From Bacillota bacterium (GTDB taxonomy: Bacteria > Bacillota > Clostridia > Acetivibrionales > DSM-1351): a stretch of 40,424 nucleotides of DNA. Both the position numbers and the translations under genes were made by a program. The stretch is taken from contig JAEWAX010000088.1 of assembly GCA_023391425.1 (NCBI GenBank), positions 1 to 40,424 on the forward strand, written 5' to 3'. How positions within the stretch are numbered: the stretch's first letter is position 1; every line of letters begins with the position of its first letter. Of the stretch, positions 1 through 7,492 are shown piece by piece. The notes under the pieces were generated by a model. That model made no database searches. It was not told where the DNA came from and was given only the letters and a program-made list of their open reading frames with translations.

Positions 1-1
1 G

Positions 2-631
2 CTAGGACTCTATGTTTCAGGACATCCTTTGAGTGAATATCAAAGCATACTTGACAAAAATGTTAATCTGTATAGTAAGGATTTATTTGTCAATAGTAAT
101 GAGGAAGACTCAAATGATATCGAACTAGAAATGAAAAAGCTTGAGGATTCAATGAGAGTTTTTGTTGGGGGAATTGTTAGCTCTCGTAAGACAAAAACTA
201 CAAAAAACAATAATCTCATGGCTTTTATTGGTATTGAAGATTTATTTGGAACAATGGAACTTATTGTATTTCCGACTATATATGAGAAATTCTCTCCACT
301 GCTACAAATGGAGAGTGTAGTTATTGTAAAAGGAAGACTTAGTTTGAGAGAAGATGAAACACCTAAAATAATATGTGAAGAAGTATTTCCAATCAAAAGC
401 TTTGAAGAAAAAGGATTATATATGACCTTTGATGATAGGCTTTCAAAAGAAGAGGGCGCTGCTTTTAGAGCGTTGCTTAAATACTTCAGTGGGACAACAC
501 CTACTTATGTTAATAAAAAAAATGAAAAAAATTTTAAGAAACTTGATAGGCAATACTGGATTGATGTCAATAATGTTATAATGGAAGAGTTAGAATGTCG
601 TTTAGGTAAGGAGAATATATGTTTAAAATAA
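2..631 (+). CDS. dnaE: DNA polymerase III subunit alpha, C-terminal part (5'-truncated by window edge)
   Basis: This is the last 209 codons of the replicative polymerase alpha subunit; the start lies upstream of the window. The first in-frame residues read LGLYVSGHPLSEY, the hallmark that precedes the C-terminal region of bacterial DnaE. Behind it lies an OB-fold nucleic-acid-binding domain (about nt 155-400), with strands such as RVFVGGIVSS, MAFIGIEDLFGTMELIVF and VVIVKGRLS. The final part is poorly conserved in the family. A TTG at 29 could be misread as a start but falls inside the conserved GHPLSEY stretch. DnaE polymerises DNA at the fork. The gene is followed by about 90 nt with no clear terminator. 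Identification is firm; the polymerase active site itself cannot be seen here. Confidence 0.93.
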   Translation, partial: LGLYVSGHPLSEYQSILDKNVNLYSKDLFVNSNEEDSNDIELEMKKLEDSMRVFVGGIVSSRKTKTTKNNNLMAFIGIEDLFGTMELIVFPTIYEKFSPLLQMESVVIVKGRLSLREDETPKIICEEVFPIKSFEEKGLYMTFDDRLSKEEGAAFRALLKYFSGTTPTYVNKKNEKNFKKLDRQYWIDVNNVIMEELECRLGKENICLK

Positions 632-671
632 CATAGCCCGACATTATAATAATATTATACAGTTCTTAATA

Positions 672-700
672 TTGATTTTTGGTAGAAAATAATATAATAT
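672..700 (+). promoter_or_regulatory. Possible sigma-A promoter of mtrB
   Basis: TTGATT (672-677) is followed after 17 nt by TAATAT (695-700); an overlapping TATAAT (693-698) would give a 15-nt spacer. Transcription would start close to the ribosome binding site at 708, so the leader would be very short. This is sequence inference only. Confidence 0.35.
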
Positions 701-720
701 AAATGTCGAGGTGGTTATAT

Positions 721-954
721 ATGGACAGCCTAGAAGATAAGATTTCTGGTGAGTATGTTGCTATTAAAGCAGCGGAAAACGGAGTTACTATTATAGGTTT
801 AACACGAGGAAAGGATACTAAATTTCATCATACCGAGAAGTTAGATAAAGGTGAATTGTTGCTAGCACAGTTTACTGAGAATACTTCTGCAATAAAAATT
901 AGGGGTAGGGCTACTGTTTATTGCAGATACGGCACTATTGAATGTGGTGAATAA
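721..954 (+). CDS. mtrB: Trp RNA-binding attenuation protein (TRAP)
   Basis: The 77-residue product aligns along its whole length with Bacillus subtilis TRAP (about 75 aa). Shared blocks include VIKA/AIKA, IGLTRG, DTKFHH, EKLDKGE and AQFTE.TSAIK.RG. The three RNA-contacting residues of B. subtilis TRAP (Lys37, Lys56, Arg58) correspond to Lys40, Lys59 and Arg61, and the Thr of the GLTRG tryptophan-pocket loop is kept. In Bacillus, TRAP is an 11-subunit ring that, when tryptophan-bound, wraps around (G/U)AG repeats in trp leader RNAs to stop transcription or translation. The start is the ATG at 721 behind GAGGTGG (708-714); an in-frame ATG at 703 would precede that site. B. subtilis mtrB follows folE, whereas here it stands alone after dnaE. 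No run of spaced GAG/TAG triplets was found in the window, so its targets lie elsewhere. Confidence 0.93.
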   Translation: MDSLEDKISGEYVAIKAAENGVTIIGLTRGKDTKFHHTEKLDKGELLLAQFTENTSAIKIRGRATVYCRYGTIECGE

Positions 955-974
955 CAATTTGAAAGGTAGTGTAG

Positions 975-1178
975 ATGACAATGTGGACAGTAGTATATAT
1001 GGCCCAGAGCAAAGACGTAGCAAATCAGCTACAGGATCTTTTGTCCAATGAAGGTATTCTTGTTAAGTTAAGGCCAATTAGTAAAAATCACGAAAATAAT
1101 GATAATTACTTTGAAGTTCTTGTTCCTGAGGCAGAGGTTGAAGAAGCACATAGTGTTATTATTGAAACAGGTTATTAA
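975..1178 (+). CDS. Small conserved protein, DUF2007-like
   Basis: The 67-residue protein has no signal peptide or membrane segment. The pattern of an N-terminal beta strand (MWTVVYMAQS), a helix (DVANQLQDLLSNEGI), a second strand and a C-terminal helix (EAEVEEAHSVI) resembles the small ferredoxin-fold putative signal-transducing proteins of the DUF2007 type. That assignment rests on pattern only. The start is the ATG at 975 behind GAAAGG; an ATG at 981 is a possible alternative. It begins 20 nt after mtrB, so the two may be cotranscribed. A functional link with TRAP is not shown by the sequence. Confidence 0.7.
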   Translation: MTMWTVVYMAQSKDVANQLQDLLSNEGILVKLRPISKNHENNDNYFEVLVPEAEVEEAHSVIIETGY

Positions 1179-1304
1179 TATAGTTTAATGTATGATGGCT
1201 TCGTGCATATTCTGCTCGAAGCTATTATTGTGTCATGAATAAAAAAAGTTAGCTCCACAGGAGGTATGGAAATATTTTTGTGGATGTGGAATTGGAGGAT
1301 TAGT

Positions 1305-1763
1305 ATGTTATATGTTGATGTACCATTAACGGTCAGATATGCAGAAACAGATAGAATGGGAATAGTTCATCATTCAAATTATCCAGTATGGTTTGAAGTG
1401 GGTAGAACTGAATATATTAAAAAATTCGGAATATCATATTCTTGTATTGAATCAAAAGGCATCATTTTACCATTATTAGAGCTAAAATGTAAGTATATTA
1501 ACTCGTCAACTTATGAGGATAAGATTATTGTGAGAACTAGCATTAAAAGCTATTCCAAAACTAGATTGAACTTTTACTATGAGGTATTTAAAGAACAAGA
1601 TATGAAGAATCCAATAACTATTGGTGAAACTGCTCATGTTTGGACAAATACTAGCTTAAAACCTTTAAACTTAGAGAGACACTTTCCAGAACTTTATCAT
1701 ATAATAGAAATAAGTGCTTTAGAAGAAAACGGGCAAACAGCTGCAACTCAACATCAACCTTAA
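1305..1763 (+). CDS. Acyl-CoA thioesterase, 4-hydroxybenzoyl-CoA thioesterase/YbgC family
   Basis: The 152-residue protein has the single hotdog-fold layout of YbgC/FadM thioesterases. The motif RYAETDRMGIVHHSNYPVWF carries the family's Asp in the Y-x-E-T-D-x-M-G-I-V-H-x-x-N-Y signature; this Asp and the helix that follows form the active site. It probably hydrolyses short- or medium-chain acyl-CoA in the cytosol; the substrate cannot be told. The start at 1305 is set by GGAGG (1294-1298) with a 6-nt spacing. An in-frame ATG at 1266 has AGGAGGT only 2 nt away and would add 13 atypical residues. The next gene upstream is 126 nt away. Confidence 0.88.
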   Translation: MLYVDVPLTVRYAETDRMGIVHHSNYPVWFEVGRTEYIKKFGISYSCIESKGIILPLLELKCKYINSSTYEDKIIVRTSIKSYSKTRLNFYYEVFKEQDMKNPITIGETAHVWTNTSLKPLNLERHFPELYHIIEISALEENGQTAATQHQP

Positions 1764-1887
1764 TAACTTTAATAATTGTAAAAGCAAGAAAATATTGCAT
1801 TGCATTATTACTTTATGATAGACTATGCTTACTTGTTTGTTCTGTTCTATTCATTAATTATTATTAAGTAAATCAGGTGGTGTTTTG

Positions 1888-2466
1888 GTGAAAAAAAATA
1901 TTCCAAATATTTTAACAACATTAAGACTTGTTATTGTTCCTTTTCTAGGGTATTTTATGTTTCATGAAAAATATACCATTGCTATAATACTTTTTACGCT
2001 AGGTGGATTTACTGATATAGTAGATGGCTATGTTGCAAGAAAATATAATATGATAACGAAATGGGGTAAATTCTTTGACCCATTAGCAGATAAACTTATG
2101 CAGATTACAGCACTAACCTTTTTAGTTATACAGCATTTTATCCCAATAGTTGTACTTGTTATCGTTGTTTTAAAAGAATCCTTAATGCTAATTGGTGGGA
2201 TTATGCTTTATAGAAAAGGTAAAACGGTTATTGGGGCGAATTGGTATGGAAAATTAGCTACTGTAATTTTTTATTTTGCTATCCTCGCAACAATAATTCT
2301 CAGCTTAGAAAGCTTGAGTAATACCTATACTTCTATAGCTATAAGTATCGCACTTGGATTAGCAGTTATGAGTACACTTTTTGCATTAATAATGTATATA
2401 ATTATATATTTAAGGTTCTCCAAGAATTATGGTAAGAACAGTACTTCGAATGAAATTTATAAATAG
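1888..2466 (+). CDS. pgsA: CDP-diacylglycerol-glycerol-3-phosphate 3-phosphatidyltransferase
   Basis: This integral membrane enzyme joins CDP-diacylglycerol to glycerol-3-phosphate, the committed step toward phosphatidylglycerol. The CDP-alcohol phosphatidyltransferase signature D-x2-D-G-x2-A-R-x8-G-x3-D-x3-D is complete in DIVDGYVARKYN followed by KWGKFFDPLADK. The N-terminus KNIPNILTTLRL is typical of PgsA. About five or six hydrophobic helices fill the rest; the length (192 aa) is normal. AGGTGG (1875-1880) favours the GTG at 1888 (7-nt spacing) over the TTG at 1885. A related phosphatidyltransferase with another acceptor cannot be excluded, but family and N-terminus favour PgsA. Confidence 0.88.
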   Translation: MKKNIPNILTTLRLVIVPFLGYFMFHEKYTIAIILFTLGGFTDIVDGYVARKYNMITKWGKFFDPLADKLMQITALTFLVIQHFIPIVVLVIVVLKESLMLIGGIMLYRKGKTVIGANWYGKLATVIFYFAILATIILSLESLSNTYTSIAISIALGLAVMSTLFALIMYIIIYLRFSKNYGKNSTSNEIYK

Positions 2467-2470
2467 TTCA

Positions 2471-2537
2471 AAGCCCCCGCTTTGCGTGCAATGTCATCAA
2501 CCTTAAGCTGATGGCATTACACGCAAAGCGGGGGCTT
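2471..2537. terminator. Very long GC-rich hairpin between convergent genes, possible bidirectional terminator
   Basis: Two 29-nt arms (2471-2499 and 2509-2537) pair with one mismatch and one G-U pair around a 9-nt loop. The outer 18 bp, starting AAGCCCCCGCTTTGCGTG, are perfect. It lies between pgsA (+) and the anti-sigma gene (-), where a bidirectional terminator is expected. It lacks a U tract on either side, and 29 bp is far longer than a usual terminator, so a repeat element is an alternative. Confidence 0.6.
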
Positions 2538-2590
2538 GACTTATGGAACTTATTAGAGCCATTTATTATTTTTAATAGTGACATTCTCCT

Positions 2591-3838
2591 TTATCCTACA
2601 GCGTTGTTCTGAACTTCTTCAGGCTTCATCAATTCTTCATTGCCCTTTTGTGGTACGATACGCAGGCTTTTTATAATTTTCTCAGTATCTTCATTTGAAG
2701 TTGTAGTGAAGTAAAGTTGGAAAACGCCGCCTTGGCCATCGTCAATCAGATAAATTTTCATGTTTTCTTTTGTTTCAAACATAACAGACTTAAGACTAAT
2801 GTCTGTAGGCTTTCTTTCGTACCTATTCATTAGAAATCTTTCGGCGGCTTTTTCCAGATTCTTATTGTAAAAGTGACCCACAGAAAGAATTCCAGGATCA
2901 AATGTTGTGGCAGTTGCCGGACTCAAATAAGAATACTGTTCGCCTCTGATTTTTACGAGTTTATATTTGCTATGGTCGTAATCAAATACAAGTAGATTTG
3001 GCCCTTCTTCCATGTATTTTTTTGAATTTTCATTTACTATTATAATATCTTGATATAGTTTCATAATACGCAATGATGTATCTTCATCACCCACCTTATA
3101 CTTATAAGATATACTGAGGGTACCGATTCCCTCAAGTTCCGCTATACTGCAAAACTCATAAAAAGAATCCCTTTTTAAAAAACTTTTAGGTTTCTTTGAG
3201 TTAAAATCAAATGCCTGTATAATAATGCCCTCAAGTGGATTCAACAGGTAGGAGTAATTTATTTTATCACTCGTATCTATAACTTTGACATCTGAATGAT
3301 GCTGCTTGAATTCTTTTGAAACAGCATCTGCAGCCTCTTGAACAGTTGTATTGTTAAGCAGCTTTACTTCAAAGAAGGACTGGCTGGAGCCTTTTCCATT
3401 GTCTGTCTTGGGTACAAATCTGTCCATTTCATCAGTTTTTGTCACATCGAAATAATTGTTATCATAGTAAGTTATGTATCCCAGACTACTTTCATAAATT
3501 GCAGCATCGATTCTTGTACTTCCTGTTTGGTCTGTATAATAATCCTGACTGTTATTGTATCCAAAAAAATTGATAATTTCATTAATCATCGCCTTTGCAG
3601 GTATTGTTGTCAGTGAAAGTGCAACCAGTGCAACAGCCGCAATACCTGTAGATAACTTAGTAATAAATTTTCTGGACAGGAATTTGTTTTTTTTCATCAT
3701 ATTCATTTCTTTTACTTCCTTATTATCAAAATCAATTCTATTCTCTAAATTTGACCAAATTGTATCTAAGATTTCCTCAGAAGGTGTTGGTATTTTAGTA
3801 AGTGTCTTGTTTATTTTTTTATCAAATTTATCTTCCAT
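2591..3838 (-). CDS. Probable transmembrane anti-sigma factor, partner of the upstream ECF sigma factor
   Basis: The 415-residue protein has a hydrophilic N-terminal region (about 1-60) with a Trp-containing helix (EEILDTIWSNLENRI). One membrane segment follows (about 62-84, LSTGIAAVALVALSLT) and then a large extracytoplasmic domain of about 330 residues. This is the layout of anti-sigma factors that hold an ECF sigma factor with the cytosolic part and sense outside the membrane. The ATG follows the stop codon of the sigma gene with no gap, and its GAGGTG site lies inside the end of that gene, so translation is probably coupled. I recognise no named sensor domain. There is no zinc-binding HxxxCxxC motif, so it is not a ZAS-type anti-sigma factor. 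The role is inferred from layout and context. Confidence 0.75.
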   Translation of the reverse strand: MEDKFDKKINKTLTKIPTPSEEILDTIWSNLENRIDFDNKEVKEMNMMKKNKFLSRKFITKLSTGIAAVALVALSLTTIPAKAMINEIINFFGYNNSQDYYTDQTGSTRIDAAIYESSLGYITYYDNNYFDVTKTDEMDRFVPKTDNGKGSSQSFFEVKLLNNTTVQEAADAVSKEFKQHHSDVKVIDTSDKINYSYLLNPLEGIIIQAFDFNSKKPKSFLKRDSFYEFCSIAELEGIGTLSISYKYKVGDEDTSLRIMKLYQDIIIVNENSKKYMEEGPNLLVFDYDHSKYKLVKIRGEQYSYLSPATATTFDPGILSVGHFYNKNLEKAAERFLMNRYERKPTDISLKSVMFETKENMKIYLIDDGQGGVFQLYFTTTSNEDTEKIIKSLRIVPQKGNEELMKPEEVQNNAVG

Positions 3839-4393
3839 TTACATCACCTCTTCATAGAATCTTGCTAATAATTTTCGCAGCTTTTCCTTGCCGAAATTCA
3901 GTCTGGATTTAATTGTATTTATATTTGTATCCATGATTTCTGATATTTCCTGAGCTGTGAAGCCCTGTATGTATTTAAGGATTAAGGGCTGCCTGATTTT
4001 ATTGTTCAGTTGTATTAGAGCATTATAGACTTCCTGGTTTTCTAACGTGATTTCCATATCTCCGAATTGGCTCATGGTGTTTTCTGGACAATCTTCAATA
4101 TATATAACCTTTTTATTTTTAGTCATAATCCTATTACATTCATTAATCAATATTTTATAGAACCATGGTTTAAAAGGTTTCTCATGATTAAATTTAGGGA
4201 GATTTAAATACACTCTTATAAAGGTTTCTTGAATAATATCCGCAGCTAAGTGCTGATTTCTCGTTACCAACAAGGCAACCTTGAATGCATAGGGTGCATA
4301 GTCGTGATAGAGCATTTCGAAGTCAGCCTTATCTCCTGAAAAGGTATACTCATTCGTTTCTTTCTGCAATATTGCTTTCATCCTTTCTATCAT
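3839..4393 (-). CDS. RNA polymerase sigma factor, ECF subfamily
   Basis: The 184-residue protein has the two domains of an ECF sigma factor. Region 2 (about residues 25-95) includes ADIIQETFIRVYLNLPKF and PFKPWFYKILINECNR. Region 4 (about 120-180) holds a helix-turn-helix: LNNKIRQPLILKYIQGFTAQ, EISEIMDTNINTIKSRL and the closing GKEKLRKLL. It directs RNA polymerase to a small regulon, most likely including its own operon. The next gene encodes the probable anti-sigma factor. The start at 4393 has no clear Shine-Dalgarno site; an ATG four codons downstream has AAAGG directly against it. No regulon member besides the operon can be named from this window. Confidence 0.92.
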   Translation of the reverse strand: MIERMKAILQKETNEYTFSGDKADFEMLYHDYAPYAFKVALLVTRNQHLAADIIQETFIRVYLNLPKFNHEKPFKPWFYKILINECNRIMTKNKKVIYIEDCPENTMSQFGDMEITLENQEVYNALIQLNNKIRQPLILKYIQGFTAQEISEIMDTNINTIKSRLNFGKEKLRKLLARFYEEVM

Positions 4394-4425
4394 TTGTTAC
4401 ATTACTGTTTTGAAGTACTTCTATT

Positions 4426-4455
4426 ATTAATACCCAGCGAATGGTAAAAAAGGTT
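4426..4455 (-). promoter_or_regulatory. Candidate autoregulated ECF-type promoter of the sigma/anti-sigma operon
   Basis: Read on the minus strand, AACCTTTTTT (4455-4446) is followed after 11 nt by GGTATTAAT (4434-4426), about 33 nt before the sigma gene start. An AAC-type -35 with a T-run is typical of ECF-dependent promoters, and autoregulation is the rule for such operons. The -10 half is weak, so this is a proposal only. Confidence 0.35.
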
Positions 4456-4684
4456 GATAGAATAAAAAAATTTTCACGTTATTTATTAATATTTCAAGTT
4501 ATATGCTTTATTTGAACTGTAAAATAGTGTCTAACTGGCTAAAATTTTTAATGATGCTGATTTTGAAGATTTAAATAAAATATAAATGTTAATAGATTGG
4601 TAATAATTTTATGATATAACTAATTTAGATATGTAGCAAATATATAAATTTTTTGGATGAAGTTAGCGATTCATGGAGGATAAT

Positions 4685-5563
4685 TTGTTTGGATATATTA
4701 TGCCGGAGAAACCGGAGCTTAAAATAAGAGAATTTGATACTTATCGTGCATATTACTGTGGAGTTTGCAAGTCTATAGGGAAAAGACATGGCCAAATAAA
4801 AAGAATGACACTTACCTACGACGCAGCATTTTTAGCCATGCTTTTATGTTCAATATTAAATATAGAGACTAAATTAGTGAAAGAACGCTGTATTGTTCAT
4901 CCTATGAAAAAATCATTTGTAACGTATAATGAAATAATTGATTATTCATCCGACATAAATATAATATTAGCGTATAATAATATTAAAGATAAGTGGAAGG
5001 ATGATAAATCTAAAGCCGCTTTAGTCGGCATGGTAGGACTCAAGAAAACCTACAAAAAGTTGATGATAGAATATCCTGAGAAATGTGCTATAATAAACAA
5101 AAGATTAGAGGACCTTACGCTGCTTGAAAAATCTAAATGTGACTCAATTGACGCTGCAGCTGAACCTTTTGCGAAGCTGATGGAAGAGGTTTTGGATTAT
5201 GAAAAGCTTGATGAAAAGACAAGACAGGTTTTGAGATGGATGGGATATAATCTAGGGAAATGGATTTACTTGCTTGATGCTTTTGATGACCTAGAGGACG
5301 ATATAAAAAGCTCTAGCTATAACCCATTGCTAACTCATTTTGAATATAATGGAAAAGATATTTGTAATTTTAAAAATGAAATAAAGGATCAAGTAGAGTT
5401 CATATTGTTATACTGTTTAGGAGAGACGTCTAAGGCATTTGAACTTTTGACAACAAAAGAAAACAAAGGGATTTTAGAAAATATATTATATGTAGGCATG
5501 TTAAGTAAAACTGATAAAATATTATGTCAGAGGAGTTGTGGTAACAGTGAAAAATCCATATGA
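4685..5563 (+). CDS. DUF5685 family protein with cysteine metal-binding motifs
   Basis: The 292-residue protein starts MFGYIMPEKPELKIRE, the usual opening of DUF5685 proteins. The start is the TTG at 4685: GGAGG (4675-4679) lies 5 nt before it and actually overlaps the in-frame ATG at 4673, so that ATG cannot be the start. A C-x2-C pair (YYCGVCKSIGKRHGQ, Cys25/Cys28) and a C-x2-H (ERCIVHP) could bind a metal. A later Asp-rich helix, LLDAFDDLEDD (near residue 200), recalls the Asp clusters of all-alpha isoprenoid-binding enzymes. The rest looks all-helical and soluble. Its 3' end overlaps the start of the DnaJ-like gene, so the two form a translationally coupled pair. The function of the family is unknown to me. 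Confidence 0.8.
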   Translation: MFGYIMPEKPELKIREFDTYRAYYCGVCKSIGKRHGQIKRMTLTYDAAFLAMLLCSILNIETKLVKERCIVHPMKKSFVTYNEIIDYSSDINIILAYNNIKDKWKDDKSKAALVGMVGLKKTYKKLMIEYPEKCAIINKRLEDLTLLEKSKCDSIDAAAEPFAKLMEEVLDYEKLDEKTRQVLRWMGYNLGKWIYLLDAFDDLEDDIKSSSYNPLLTHFEYNGKDICNFKNEIKDQVEFILLYCLGETSKAFELLTTKENKGILENILYVGMLSKTDKILCQRSCGNSEKSI

Positions 5564-6173
5564 GGTACTTGAAATTAAAGAAGGAGCTTCTGAAGAAGAG
5601 ATAAAAAAAGCATATAGAGAACAGGTTAAGAAATATCATCCTGATCAATATCAAGATAATCCTCTTTCAAAACTAGCTGAGGAAAAGCTAAGAGAAGTAA
5701 ATGAAGCATACGAATATTTGACGGGCAAAGGGCAGAGCGCAAAAGCCAGCAATGGATGGAGCGGCAGAAGTGCTACGAGTGGTCCTCAAGGTAGCACCGC
5801 TAGTGGCAGTGATGGTTTTAGACAAGTAAGAATGTATATTGACAATGGCAATATTATCCAAGCAGAGTCTTTACTTGAGAGTATCGGAAATAAAAATGCT
5901 GAATGGTTTTATTTACGTGGATTAATATTTATGAAAAAAGGTTGGTATAACGAGGCTGTCATGAATATTAAGCAAGCAGTAAATATGGAACCTTCTAATT
6001 TCGAGTATAGGAATACTCTTAATAGGATGAATACAAATAACAATATGTATCGAGGAAATGCAACAAATAGAGGCTATGGAAATCAATCAAACTTTTGTGA
6101 TGTTTGTCTTGGTTTATGGTGTGCAGATTCCATGTGTGAATGTTGTGGTGGAGATTTAATAGGCTGTTGTTAA
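5538..6173 (+). CDS. DnaJ-domain protein with TPR-like middle and cysteine-rich tail
   Basis: The J domain fills residues 1-60 (NPYEVLEIKEGASEEEIKKA, then the DnaK-stimulating KYHPDQ with its HPD triad). A Gly/Ser-rich linker follows, then a short TPR-like stretch (about 95-150, AEWFYLRGLIFMKKGWYNEA). The tail has eight cysteines in the last 26 residues: CDVC, then C at WC, MC, ECC and GCC. There is no classical DnaJ zinc-finger (CxxCxGxG) or client-binding domain, so this is a type III J protein that would recruit DnaK to a specific partner. The overlapping DUF5685 gene is the obvious candidate partner. The start could be GTG 5538 or GTG 5547 behind AGAGGAG (5529-5535). Confidence 0.85.
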   Translation: MVTVKNPYEVLEIKEGASEEEIKKAYREQVKKYHPDQYQDNPLSKLAEEKLREVNEAYEYLTGKGQSAKASNGWSGRSATSGPQGSTASGSDGFRQVRMYIDNGNIIQAESLLESIGNKNAEWFYLRGLIFMKKGWYNEAVMNIKQAVNMEPSNFEYRNTLNRMNTNNNMYRGNATNRGYGNQSNFCDVCLGLWCADSMCECCGGDLIGCC

Positions 6174-6259
6174 TTCTGACATATTGGTAGTGAAGGAATC
6201 CCCTATAATTTAGTTGAATTTTGTGTCAAATTGTGCTTAGGGAGGTTATTGGCCAAGAC

Positions 6260-6775
6260 ATGAATAACAATAAAAAAGTAAAAAGTATTACGTTAAGTGG
6301 TATTCTTCTTGCATTTACAGTAATATGTGTTTTTCTTGCAGCTAATCTTCCAACTAGTGTGCTTGCTCTATATTCTATCAGTTCTTTGTTTATTTCGGTC
6401 ATTATCATTGAGTTTGGTACTAAAGCAGGCTGGGCTTTTTACTTAGCATCTAGCATATTATCAATTGTATTGATACCTAGATTGGAAGTAATCCCGTTTG
6501 TTGTGTTTTTCGGATTATATGGCCTTGCAAAGCTATATATCGAAAGGCTACAAAGTAGGTTTATTGATTATTTGTTGAAATTAGTTTATTTTAATATATG
6601 TTTATTATTTGGACTGTTTTTTCTTAAAGAGCTTATACTTGGTGGAGTCAGCCTCTCTGCTCCAATATACATAGTTGCTGCATTACTAGAGGTGGTTTTT
6701 TTAGTATATGACTATGTATATACGCTATTTATCAGATTCTATGTATCACGGTTAAAGCCAAAATTGAAGATTTAG
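6260..6775 (+). CDS. Multi-spanning membrane protein of unknown function
   Basis: The 171-residue protein has about five or six membrane segments (for example ITLSGILLAFTVICVFLAAN, FGLYGLAKLY, IYIVAALLEVVFLVYDYVY) and a basic C-terminal end (RLKPKLKI). The first helix recalls small ECF-transporter S components, but I cannot assign it to that group. The start is taken as the ATG at 6260. GGAGG (6241-6245) is 14 nt away, rather long; the in-frame TTG at 6221 lies before that site. It stands 86 nt after the DnaJ-like gene and is followed by a good terminator, so it may end the DUF5685-DnaJ transcript. Confidence 0.7.
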   Translation: MNNNKKVKSITLSGILLAFTVICVFLAANLPTSVLALYSISSLFISVIIIEFGTKAGWAFYLASSILSIVLIPRLEVIPFVVFFGLYGLAKLYIERLQSRFIDYLLKLVYFNICLLFGLFFLKELILGGVSLSAPIYIVAALLEVVFLVYDYVYTLFIRFYVSRLKPKLKI

Positions 6776-6799
6776 TTGTTGAGAAATAAATTGAAAATA

Positions 6800-6846
6800 A
6801 GCGTTGCATATATTACAATAATTGTAAATTATGCAGCGCTTTTTTT
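6800..6846 (+). terminator. Rho-independent terminator
   Basis: The 19-nt arms 6800-6818 and 6822-6840 pair with a few mismatches. The outer part is AGCG/CGCT with TGCATA/TATGCA, the inner part ATTACAA/TTGTAAAT. They are followed at once by six T residues (6841-6846). It sits 25 nt after the membrane-protein stop. Confidence 0.85.
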
Positions 6847-6932
6847 GTCCCATGTCATGATTTGGGGGGAGTAAAACTCTCTGAGAACTCGGCTTGCTGC
6901 ACTAGTACCTAAGTATTTTATGGAGGTTTACT

Positions 6933-7223
6933 ATGAGTCTGGCTTTTTCCTATTCCATTGCAGTTTTTATTATTATTTTTATAGCTAGCTGCTGTGTAAA
7001 TCTACTAGAGGAGCACTATATATTTCAATTGATTGGCATTGCATTTTTCTTTACATATATAGTAATTAACTCCTCACTGTTTTTAGAAAGTAAAGCTGAC
7101 GCGACGTTTCAAGACCTATTCTATAGGGTGCTGCCCTCTCTCTTTGGCATTTCTGCTTGTCTTATTAGTTTGACTCTAGGATTTTGGGTATTTCCTGCAA
7201 TTAGAAACAAATTTAAAGATTAG
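6933..7223 (+). CDS. Small membrane protein of unknown function
   Basis: The 96-residue protein has three hydrophobic segments: SYSIAVFIIIFIASCCVNLL, FQLIGIAFFFTYIVINSSLF and LFGISACLISLTLGFWVFPA. The end is short and basic (RNKFKD). A clear GGAGG (6922-6926) lies 6 nt before the ATG. It follows the terminator at 6800-6846 and so needs its own promoter, which I could not place. I recognise no family. Confidence 0.65.
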   Translation: MSLAFSYSIAVFIIIFIASCCVNLLEEHYIFQLIGIAFFFTYIVINSSLFLESKADATFQDLFYRVLPSLFGISACLISLTLGFWVFPAIRNKFKD

Positions 7224-7492
7224 TTGTAAATATCAAACTGCTAAGATTAGTAAATTTCACTGCGAAAATTGGATTTATATGATATAATTACAAATGTGTT
7301 TAAGTGTTTTAAAAAAGCATACACAAATGGGTAACTCTATCATTAGTGTCAGGACTAGCTTGTTTACGCATCTTACGATTATTCTAAAATATACTGTGAC
7401 TAAAAAAGATTACAGACCGTTGCAAACTAGTATAAACATCTAATTTTTATTTATATATACTCATAACTATAACGAAAGGATTGATTAACAAC

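Noticed and set aside
6099..6170. Cysteine-rich tail of the DnaJ-like protein as an anti-TRAP-like zinc module acting with mtrB
   Set aside because: Anti-TRAP resembles the DnaJ CxxCxGxG zinc domain; this tail has no such repeat and the gene is 4.6 kb from mtrB.
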